A program made the translations under genes and the position numbers. 5,467 nucleotides of DNA from Modestobacter sp. (GTDB lineage Bacteria > Actinomycetota > Actinomycetes > Mycobacteriales > Geodermatophilaceae): positions 1-5,467 of the forward strand of contig JAOPVN010000204.1 of assembly GCA_025966175.1 (NCBI GenBank), written 5' to 3'. Each line of letters opens with the position of its first letter. Positions within the stretch are counted from its first letter, which is position 1. The notes under the pieces were generated by a model, which was not told where the DNA came from, made no database searches, and saw only the letters and a list, made by a program, of their open reading frames with translations. Below are positions 1-4,588 of the stretch, in pieces.

Positions 1-210
1 CCCCGCGCGGCGGAGCGGGGGCCGCGGGCGCGTGTCCGGCCGCTCGTCGGGCAGCGTCGTCGCAGGCCCCGAGGCGAGGATGCGGAGGGCGGCCACTGCG
101 GGAGCACCCAGCGGTGACCGTCCGGCCCGCAGGTCGGCGAGCACGACCTGGGTCAGCGTCGCCCGCAGCGCCGGGTCGTCCTCGGGCACGGACCGCTTCG
201 TGTGCGTCAC
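1..210 (-). CDS. Unrecognised protein, N-terminal part, cut by left window edge
   Basis: Reading leftwards from GTG at 210-208, an open frame of 70 codons runs off the window. It begins MTHTKRSVPEDDPALRATLT and continues with an Ala/Leu-rich stretch (LRAGRSPLGAPAVAALRILA), then a Pro/Arg-rich tail. I see no signal peptide or membrane segment and recognise no family. Three things support a real gene: strong G/C at third codon positions in this frame, the GTGA overlap in which its start shares bases with the TGA stop of the upstream YceI-domain gene, and use of the same overlap at the previous junction. It is probably translated by coupling, since no good ribosome binding site precedes it. As the last visible gene of an efflux-type unit it may act with the exporter and YceI protein, but its function cannot be inferred from this fragment. 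Confidence 0.6.
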   Translation of the reverse strand, partial: MTHTKRSVPEDDPALRATLTQVVLADLRAGRSPLGAPAVAALRILASGPATTLPDERPDTRPRPPLRRAG

Positions 211-1022
211 CCGGCCAGGACGGCCTGGATGTCCAGCTCGACCAGGAGCTGCGCGCCGACGAGAGAGAGCCCCAGCTCGACCGCCTGGTTCCAGTTCATC
301 CGGAAGTCCTCACGGTTGAGCTGAGCGGTGGCGGTGAACCCGGCGCGGACCCCGCCCCAGGGATCGGGCCGGGTGCCGCTGTAGCGCAGGTCGAGTGGGA
401 CGTCCCGGGCGGTGCCCGCGAGCTCCAGGCGGCCGCGCACCCGCCAGCGACCGGGTCCGGCGGGTTCGATCGCGGTGCTCCGGTACCCGACCACCGGGTG
501 GGAGGCCACGTCGAGGAAGTCGGCCGACCGGAGGTGGTCGTCCCGTTGCTCGTTGCCGGTGTCGATGCTGTCGGCGTCGATCCGCGCCTCGCAGGTCGAC
601 TCCTCCAGCGGGTCGCGGACCACGATCTCGCCGGAGAAGGTCTGGAAGCGGCCGTGCACCTTGGACAGCCCCAGGTGCTGGCCGGTGACGCCGATCGACG
701 AGTGGGCGGGGTCGATGACCCACCGCCCGGTCCGCGGGGTCGCCGCGTCACCCGGGCGGCCCAGCGTGATCGCCCCGAGGTCCACGCCGTGCGGGGTGAT
801 CGACACGCTGCGGGCCACGGGGACCGACCCCGGGGCGGCGACGATCACCGTCGCCGACCCCGGGCCGGGCACCGCGAGGGCGAACCGGCCCTCGGCGTCC
901 ACGGCTGCCCGGCCGAGCTGGGTGCCGCTGCGGTCGACGAGCGTGACCGTGGCCGACTCCAGGGGCCAGCCGTCCCGTCCGCGGATCGATCCGGTGACCG
1001 CCGTGACCAGGCCCCCGGTCAC
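207..1022 (-). CDS. YceI-family lipocalin-like protein with N-terminal carboxypeptidase-regulatory-like domain
   Basis: This 271-residue protein has two domains. Residues about 6-90 form a carboxypeptidase-regulatory-like beta-sandwich (GSIRGRDGWPLESATVTLVD, later DAEGRFAL). Residues about 100-270 are a YceI domain: WVIDPAHSSIGVTGQHLGLS, then KVHGRFQTFSGEI, then RDDHLRSADFLDVASHP, and near the end NREDFRMNWNQAVELG. YceI domains fold as lipocalin-like barrels, and characterised members bind polyisoprenoid or other long amphiphilic molecules. There is no signal peptide, so it is probably cytosolic, unlike periplasmic E. coli YceI. The GTG start at 1022 overlaps the TGA of the exporter gene (GTGA), and its own stop overlaps the next start the same way. 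Its N-terminal domain resembles the three repeats at the exporter's C-terminus, so the two probably cooperate. A role as ligand carrier or sensor for the exporter is inference. Confidence 0.9.
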   Translation of the reverse strand: MTGGLVTAVTGSIRGRDGWPLESATVTLVDRSGTQLGRAAVDAEGRFALAVPGPGSATVIVAAPGSVPVARSVSITPHGVDLGAITLGRPGDAATPRTGRWVIDPAHSSIGVTGQHLGLSKVHGRFQTFSGEIVVRDPLEESTCEARIDADSIDTGNEQRDDHLRSADFLDVASHPVVGYRSTAIEPAGPGRWRVRGRLELAGTARDVPLDLRYSGTRPDPWGGVRAGFTATAQLNREDFRMNWNQAVELGLSLVGAQLLVELDIQAVLAG

Positions 1023-3439
1023 CTGCCACCGCCGAGGGTCATGTCGTGCGCGACGTCGTCCCCGGCAGCGATCCGCAGGCCGGCGGCGACCGGGCCGAAT
1101 CCGCTGGCGATGAGCGTGTAGTCACCGGCCAGCAGGTCCTCGAAGACGAACTCGCCCTTCTCGCCGGTGCGGGTCGTCGCGAGCACGTCTCCGGCCTCGT
1201 CCAGCAGGCTGACCGTCGCCTCGGCGAGCGGCCGCTGGTCGCTGTCGGCCCGGACGACACCGCTCACCCGGGCCCCGCCGGCGAGGACGAGATCCTGCTC
1301 CAGCGGTCCGTCCCCGAGGACGACCGTGACCGCCACCGGCTGATGTCCGGCCGCCTGCCCGGCGAGGGTGTACGTGCCGGCGAGGAGCTCGGCCACCTCG
1401 AAGCGGCCGTTCCCACCCGTCACGTGGCTGCCCACGACCTCGCCCTGCACGTCGGTCAGCGTGACCAGGGCGCCGGCCAGCGGCTCGCCGTCCCCACCGC
1501 GCACGTGCCCGCACAGGACGGAGCCGCCGGCGAGGACGACGTCGCGGTGCACGGGGGAGTCGGCCAGCGCCACCATGGAGGCGTTCGGCGCCAGTTGCGG
1601 AGCGGCGGCGATGAGCAGATAGGTGCCCCCGGTCGTGGGGTGCAGCCGGTAGTCGCCGTCGGCTCCGGAGCGGCTCCGGTCGACCTGGCGGCCGCTGACG
1701 TCGGTCAGGGTGACCGACGCGCCGGCCAGCGGCCGGCCGTCGCCGCGCAGCACCCGGCCGATGACGACCCGGCCGGTCAGTCGGCTCGCTGGGGTCGACG
1801 CCGTGGCCGGTTCCGGGGTGGTGCCGGCCGGTCCGTCGGCCTCGGCGGGCACGAGGTGCTCGGGGGTGGACTCCTCGTTGGTCAGCGAATTGCTGCTGCG
1901 CAAGGGGACCTCCTTGATGAAGAGCACGGCGAGCACCGCGACCGCCGAGATCACCGCGGCGAAGACGAACAGGTCCCCGATGACGTCGCCGTAGACGCCG
2001 CGGACCAGGTCCCGGACCGGCGCCGGCAGCGCGGCGAGGTCCAGGGACTCCGATCCGCCGCCGGACGGCGCGGGCGCGCCCATCGCCCGCAGGCCGTCGG
2101 CCACCTGGGTGCTGACCCGGCTGGCGGCGATCGATCCCAGGACCGAGACGCCGGCCGCACCGCCCATCGAGCGGAAGAAGGTCACCACCGACGAGGCGGC
2201 GCCGATGCTGCGTACGTCGACGGTGTTCTGCACGGCGAGCACGAGGTTCTGCATCGCCATGCCGACGCCGAGCCCGAGCAGCGCCATGTAGCAGGCCATG
2301 AGGCCGTAGCTGGTCTGGTGGTCGATCGTCCCGAGCAGGCCCATGCCGGCCACCAGCAGGACGGTGCCGAGCACCAGGAATGCCTTCCACCTGCCGGTCT
2401 TGGTGATGATCTGGCCGGACACGGTGGAGGAGATCAGCAGCGCGCCGATCATCGGGATGGTCGCCAGGCCCGCCTTCGTCGGGGACCAGCCTCGCGCGAT
2501 CTGGAAGTACTGACCGAAGAAGACCGATGCACCGAACATCCCGACGCCGACCGCGATCGACGCGATGATCGCCAGGGCGGTGGTGCGGTCGCGCACGATG
2601 GGCAGCGGGATGATCGGCTCCCGCACCTTGCTCTCCACCAGGACGGTCAGGAGCAGCGCCACCAGCCCGCCGCCGGCCATCACTGCAGACTGCCAGGACA
2701 CCCAGGCGAACTGGTTGCCGGCGTAGGTGACCCAGATCAGCAGATCGCTCACCGCGGCGCTGATCAGGGTGGCGCCCAGCCAGTCGATGCTGACCTTCTG
2801 CTTCACGACCGGCAGGTGCAGCGTCTTCTGCAGCAGCCCCAGTGCCACCAGGGCGACGGGCACGCAGACGTAGAACGTCCACCGCCAGCCCAGCCAGGAG
2901 GTGTCCACGATGACGCCGCCCAGCAGCGGGCCGCCCACCGTGGCCACCGCCATGACCGCACCGAGATAGCCGGAGTACTTCCCCCGCTCCCGCGGCGGGA
3001 TGAGCGCGCCGATCACCACCTGGGCGAGGGCCTGCAGCCCACCCATGCCGACGCCCTGGATGACGCGGAAGGCGATGAGCATGCCCATCGACTGGGACAG
3101 GCCGGAGAGCGCCGAGCCGATGACGAACACGACGATGGCGGCCTGCACCAGCAGCTTCTTGCTGACCAGGTCGGCGAGCTTGCCCCAGATCGGCGTGGTC
3201 GCCGTCGCCGCCAGCAGGGACGCGGTGATCACCCAGGTGTACTGCGACTGGGTGCCCTCCAGCTTGGAGGTGATCGTCGGGAGCGCGTTGGAGACGATCG
3301 TGGAGCTCAGCAGGCCGACGAAAAGAGCCAAGAGCAAGCCGCTGAGCGCCTCCAGCGTCTCCCGTTTGGTCATCGGCGCGTCCGCGACGGCGTCCGCGAC
3401 GGCGACGGGCGGCGGGGCGGCCCGGTGGGTCGTGCTCAT
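1019..3439 (-). CDS. DHA2-family MFS efflux transporter fused to three C-terminal carboxypeptidase-regulatory-like repeats
   Basis: This 806-residue protein is a proton-driven drug/metabolite exporter of the 14-TM DHA2 (EmrB/QacA) group. Helices run from about residue 31 to 508. MFS landmarks are the loop GKLADLVSKK (86-95), the motif-B segment FRVIQGVGMGG (R125), the antiporter motif C around GGPLLGG (169-175), and WRWTFYVCVP (185-194). The acidic residue usual in DHA2 TM1 (LDxTIV) is Ser here (LSSTIV, 44-49). After an acidic/Pro-Thr linker (about 518-553) come three tandem beta-sandwich repeats at about 555-639, 640-722 and 723-806. Ordinary DHA2 exporters end near 500 residues, so this is a long fusion. 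With an even helix count, both termini should be cytosolic. I chose ATG 3439 over the in-frame ATG at 3478 because AAAGGA lies 7 nt upstream of it. The substrate is unknown; the MarR gene upstream suggests induction by a small molecule. Confidence 0.93.
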   Translation of the reverse strand: MSTTHRAAPPPVAVADAVADAPMTKRETLEALSGLLLALFVGLLSSTIVSNALPTITSKLEGTQSQYTWVITASLLAATATTPIWGKLADLVSKKLLVQAAIVVFVIGSALSGLSQSMGMLIAFRVIQGVGMGGLQALAQVVIGALIPPRERGKYSGYLGAVMAVATVGGPLLGGVIVDTSWLGWRWTFYVCVPVALVALGLLQKTLHLPVVKQKVSIDWLGATLISAAVSDLLIWVTYAGNQFAWVSWQSAVMAGGGLVALLLTVLVESKVREPIIPLPIVRDRTTALAIIASIAVGVGMFGASVFFGQYFQIARGWSPTKAGLATIPMIGALLISSTVSGQIITKTGRWKAFLVLGTVLLVAGMGLLGTIDHQTSYGLMACYMALLGLGVGMAMQNLVLAVQNTVDVRSIGAASSVVTFFRSMGGAAGVSVLGSIAASRVSTQVADGLRAMGAPAPSGGGSESLDLAALPAPVRDLVRGVYGDVIGDLFVFAAVISAVAVLAVLFIKEVPLRSSNSLTNEESTPEHLVPAEADGPAGTTPEPATASTPASRLTGRVVIGRVLRGDGRPLAGASVTLTDVSGRQVDRSRSGADGDYRLHPTTGGTYLLIAAAPQLAPNASMVALADSPVHRDVVLAGGSVLCGHVRGGDGEPLAGALVTLTDVQGEVVGSHVTGGNGRFEVAELLAGTYTLAGQAAGHQPVAVTVVLGDGPLEQDLVLAGGARVSGVVRADSDQRPLAEATVSLLDEAGDVLATTRTGEKGEFVFEDLLAGDYTLIASGFGPVAAGLRIAAGDDVAHDMTLGGGR
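1022..1777 (-). repeat. Three tandem domain repeats, about 83 codons each, within the MFS gene
   Basis: The three C-terminal domains of the exporter repeat with a spacing of 83-84 codons. The PLAGA (or PLAEA) motif recurs at residues 570, 653 and 737, and each unit ends LAGG or LGGG at 636, 719 and 802. Repetition is visible at DNA level between units 1 and 2. The plus-strand 16-mer CCGCCGGCGAGGACGA occurs at 1275-1290 and 1524-1539, and CGCCGGCCAGCGG at 1471-1483 and 1720-1732, both exactly 249 bp apart. A fourth, more diverged unit opens the next gene (about 1007-755). Confidence 0.85.
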
Positions 3440-3446
3440 GCAGTGG

Positions 3447-3452
3447 TCCTTT
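3447..3452 (-). promoter_or_regulatory. Ribosome binding site of the MFS gene
   Basis: On the minus strand AAAGGA precedes ATG 3439-3437 with a 7-nt spacer. This is the best Shine-Dalgarno match near the start and decides against the in-frame ATG 13 codons upstream. Confidence 0.75.
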
Positions 3453-3509
3453 GCAGGTGAGGGCTGCCTCATGGGCATGCCGGTGCCGTGGAACGGGGCG
3501 TGCGAGTGG

Positions 3510-3529
3510 CCGGCGCGTCAGTGCGCCGG
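3510..3529 (-). terminator. Strong hairpin between marR and the MFS gene (terminator or attenuator candidate)
   Basis: CCGGCGC (3510-3516) and GCGCCGG (3523-3529) form a perfect 7-bp stem around GTCAGT; a G-T wobble can extend it to 8 bp with a TCAG tetraloop. It lies in the 173-nt gap between the marR stop and the exporter start. No T-run follows on either strand, so it is not a classical intrinsic terminator; high-GC actinobacteria often lack the T-run. It could lower read-through from marR or protect mRNA ends. I saw no convincing promoter for the exporter gene in this gap, so read-through from marR is likely needed. Confidence 0.35.
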
Positions 3530-3612
3530 ACGCAGGTCAGGGGCGTCGCCCGGACGCTCGTCGAGACGTGCTGCGGGGCGGAAGGGTGAGTGCCGTGGGG
3601 GAGTGGCCTCGG

Positions 3613-4065
3613 CTACGCCGCCGCCGGGGTGTCCCCGGTCGGGGCGAGGCCGTCGCGAAGCCGGGTGAGACCGGCCAGCAGCGCCTCTGCCGATCCGGGC
3701 TCCCACTCGTCGATGACCGCGGAGAGGAGACGCAGCCGCTTGTTGCGCCGGTCAGCCAGGCACTGCCGCCCGCGATCGGTCAACGACAGCAGGCAGGCCC
3801 GTCCGTCCCGAGGATCCGGGCGGCGGGCCACCAGGCCCCGATGTTGGGCGACGGCGACGGTCCGGCTGATCACCGAGGTGTCGACGCCGAGACCGGCGGC
3901 CACCGCGCCCAGGCGCAGCTCGCCGGTGTCGCTCAGTCGCCCCAGTACCGCGATCACCGACGCCGGGACGTCGCCCATCGCCTCGGCGGTGGTCTCCAGC
4001 GCCCGGGTCCTCCGGACGATGCTCGAGAACGCGGCCACGATCTGCGGGCCGATCTCCTTGTCCAC
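3613..4065 (-). CDS. MarR-family transcriptional regulator
   Basis: This 150-residue protein has the usual MarR length and layout: an N-terminal dimerisation helix (DKEIGPQIVAAFSSIVRRTR), a winged helix-turn-helix (about 33-100) and C-terminal dimerisation helices. The recognition helix lies in VDTSVISRTVAVAQHRGLV (61-79). The wing carries the hallmark DPRDGR (84-89) followed by LTDRGR (95-100). MarR proteins are dimers that repress nearby efflux or catabolic genes and let go on binding a ligand. The open frame extends to a TTG at 4122. I prefer GTG at 4065 because GGGGGG lies 5 nt upstream and because the extension would run through the promoter and operators. The protein sits first in the efflux unit and probably represses itself and the exporter. 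Two Cys residues (about 91 and 103) are present; redox sensing is possible but not indicated by a known motif. Confidence 0.93.
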   Translation of the reverse strand: MDKEIGPQIVAAFSSIVRRTRALETTAEAMGDVPASVIAVLGRLSDTGELRLGAVAAGLGVDTSVISRTVAVAQHRGLVARRPDPRDGRACLLSLTDRGRQCLADRRNKRLRLLSAVIDEWEPGSAEALLAGLTRLRDGLAPTGDTPAAA

Positions 4066-4068
4066 TGG

Positions 4069-4076
4069 TTCCCCCC
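4069..4076 (-). promoter_or_regulatory. Ribosome binding site of marR
   Basis: The minus strand reads GGGGGGAACCA and then GTG at 4065. The G-run is a strong, though imperfect, Shine-Dalgarno match at 5-nt spacing and supports GTG over the upstream TTG. Confidence 0.6.
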
Positions 4077-4080
4077 ATTG

Positions 4081-4095
4081 GTTGTCGACGCCAAC
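4081..4095. promoter_or_regulatory. Operator candidate 2, over the -10/start point
   Basis: GTTGTCGACGCCAAC is a near-perfect 15-bp palindrome: GTTG and CAAC arms, plus CG-A-CG at the centre, with one mismatched pair (4085/4091). It touches the end of the candidate -10 box and covers the predicted start point near 4087. It matches the repeat at 4109-4123 in arms and spacing. Confidence 0.58.
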
Positions 4096-4122
4096 GGTAG
4101 GCAGAGAAGTTGTACTCCGCAA
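4094..4122 (-). promoter_or_regulatory. Candidate marR promoter
   Basis: On the minus strand TTGCGG (4122-4117) and TACCGT (4099-4094) are 17 nt apart. The -10 fits the relaxed actinobacterial TAnnnT pattern and the -35 has the TTG core. Transcription would start near 4087, leaving a leader of about 20 nt. The overlap with two matching inverted repeats adds weight. Confidence 0.5.
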
Positions 4123-4123
4123 C
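4109..4123. promoter_or_regulatory. Operator candidate 1, over the -35 box
   Basis: GTTG (4109-4112), 7 nt, then CAAC (4120-4123) make a 15-bp inverted repeat covering the candidate marR -35 box. Its arms and spacing are identical to those at 4081-4095, centre to centre 28 bp. MarR operators are typically short palindromes with TTG/CAA-type arms, so MarR binding is a reasonable inference. Confidence 0.55.
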
Positions 4124-4194
4124 CATCCTGGTCACGGCCCTGATGGCGGGATGACGGTGTGGATGGTGGTGGCCGCGGCCTCGCCGTCCCGGCG

Positions 4195-4236
4195 GTGGCG
4201 TTGATGTAGTGGCGTTGATGTAGTGGCGCTGATGTA
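4195..4236. repeat. Three tandem copies of a 14-mer
   Basis: GTGGCGTTGATGTA occurs at 4195-4208 and 4209-4222 exactly, and at 4223-4236 with one change (T to C at position 7). It lies between the divergent marR and sigma factor genes, about 130 bp upstream of the marR start and outside any convincing gene. It may be a small variable-number repeat or a cluster of protein-binding sites. Confidence 0.9.
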
Positions 4237-4252
4237 CCAGTGCGCGGAGGTC

Positions 4253-4340
4253 ACCAGGGGCTGAGCTCGCCGGCTGGTCGAGAGAGTGGCTCAGCCACCT
4301 CGGCGAGCACGGTCCCGGCTCGGGCCTCGTCGCCCCTGGT
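4253..4340. repeat. Nested inverted repeats (structured intergenic element)
   Basis: ACCAGGGGC (4253-4261) pairs perfectly with GCCCCTGGT (4332-4340). Inside, GCTCGCCG (4265-4272) pairs with CGGCGAGC (4301-4308), and inside that GTGGC (4286-4290) pairs with GCCAC (4294-4298) around TCA. A side hairpin CCCG-GCT-CGGG lies at 4314-4324. Together they give a branched fold on either strand. I recognise no known RNA family or mobile element; no clear target-site duplication flanks it. Confidence 0.6.
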
Positions 4341-4365
4341 CCGGTCTCGCGGACGGAGTGCCGCC

Positions 4366-4391
4366 CCCCGGCCGACGTCAGTCGACCGGGG
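4366..4391. terminator. Ten-bp hairpin with tetraloop upstream of the sigma factor region
   Basis: CCCCGG (4366-4371) pairs with CCGGGG (4386-4391). After one C/A mismatch, CGAC (4373-4376) pairs with GTCG (4381-4384) around GTCA. The stem is stable, but neither strand shows a following T-run. It could stop stray transcription entering the sigma factor leader or belong to the structured element just upstream. The function is uncertain. Confidence 0.35.
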
Positions 4392-4424
4392 TGAGGGCCG
4401 CCGCGGATGGCTGAGATCTCCTGG

Positions 4425-4452
4425 GGAAGTGGACACGCCTCACCAGCGTCGT
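4425..4452 (+). promoter_or_regulatory. Candidate ECF-type promoter for the riboswitch-sigE transcript
   Basis: GGAAGT (4425-4430) and CGTCGT (4447-4452) are separated by 16 nt, resembling the GGAAC / CGTC-CGTT layout of ECF sigma promoters. A start about 7 nt beyond the -10 core would fall near 4458, just before the aptamer begins at 4461. This would suit autoregulation by the sigma factor, but the motif is short and the -35 imperfect. Confidence 0.35.
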
Positions 4453-4460
4453 GCATCATC

Positions 4461-4566
4461 GGTGGCGTAGGGGAGTACCCCTCCGCGGAGCGTCGTCAGT
4501 ACGGCCTGCAATCAGGCCCGGCGCTATCGGCCCGGCATCTCGCCGGGCGGGGGAGACCTGCCGACC
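4461..4566 (+). promoter_or_regulatory. yybP-ykoY (Mn2+) riboswitch aptamer
   Basis: The conserved elements appear in the right order. GGGGAGTA (4470-4477) is the L1 signature. TCGTCAGTACG (4493-4503) is the L3 signature and leads into a P4 hairpin, GCCTG-CAAT-CAGGC (4504-4517), followed by the conserved CCGG (4518-4521). P3 is GCG/CGC (4490-4492 with 4522-4524). A variable hairpin, GCCCGGC-ATCTC-GCCGGGC (4530-4548), precedes the 3' signature GAGACCT (4553-4559). P1 closes 4461-4471 on 4557-4566 with a bulge and a mismatch. P2 is short (CTC-CGCG-GAG, 4481-4490). Members of this class bind Mn2+ between L1 and L3 and usually turn on metal exporters (MntP, TerC, P-type ATPases). Here the next gene, 22 nt downstream, is an ECF sigma factor. 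Confidence 0.87.
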
Positions 4567-4575
4567 TTTTGTGTT

Positions 4576-4580
4576 GGAGG
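4576..4580 (+). promoter_or_regulatory. Ribosome binding site of the sigma factor gene, inside a palindrome
   Basis: GGAGG lies 8 nt before GTG 4589 and decides the start. It forms the left half of the perfect palindrome GGAGGCCTCC (4576-4585). The bases just after it, CCTCCGCC (4581-4588), can also pair with GGCGGGGG (4546-4553) at the 3' end of the aptamer, which suggests translational control. Confidence 0.7.
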
Positions 4581-4588
4581 CCTCCGCC

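Noticed and set aside
1046..3460. 804-codon plus-strand open frame opposite the MFS gene
   Set aside because: It is rich in His, Arg, Gly and Asp with no family resemblance, and mirrors the GC-rich codon pattern of the real gene on the other strand. It is a typical antisense shadow.
4066..4122. 19-codon in-frame N-terminal extension of MarR from TTG 4122
   Set aside because: It would translate the -10 region and both operator candidates. GTG 4065 has a G-rich ribosome binding site and gives a normal-length MarR.
4253..4340. Insertion element bounded by ACCAGGGGC/GCCCCTGGT ends
   Set aside because: There is no convincing target-site duplication and no transposase, and the ends are part of a nested RNA-like fold.
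4251..4436. 61-codon minus-strand open frame ending AEVAEPLSRPAGELSPW
   Set aside because: The C-terminal part looks protein-like, but third-position GC is weak, the GTG start has no usable ribosome binding site, and the frame runs through the strong inverted repeats.
4461..4490. AGGGG-AGTA-CCCCT and CTCCGCGGAG as protein operators (copper-repressor-like palindromes)
   Set aside because: Both are better explained as L1/P2 of the yybP-ykoY aptamer, given the matching L3, P4 and 3' signatures downstream.
4451..4588. 46-codon in-frame N-terminal extension of sigE
   Set aside because: It would translate the whole riboswitch aptamer and lacks a good ribosome binding site, while GTG 4589 has GGAGG at 8 nt.
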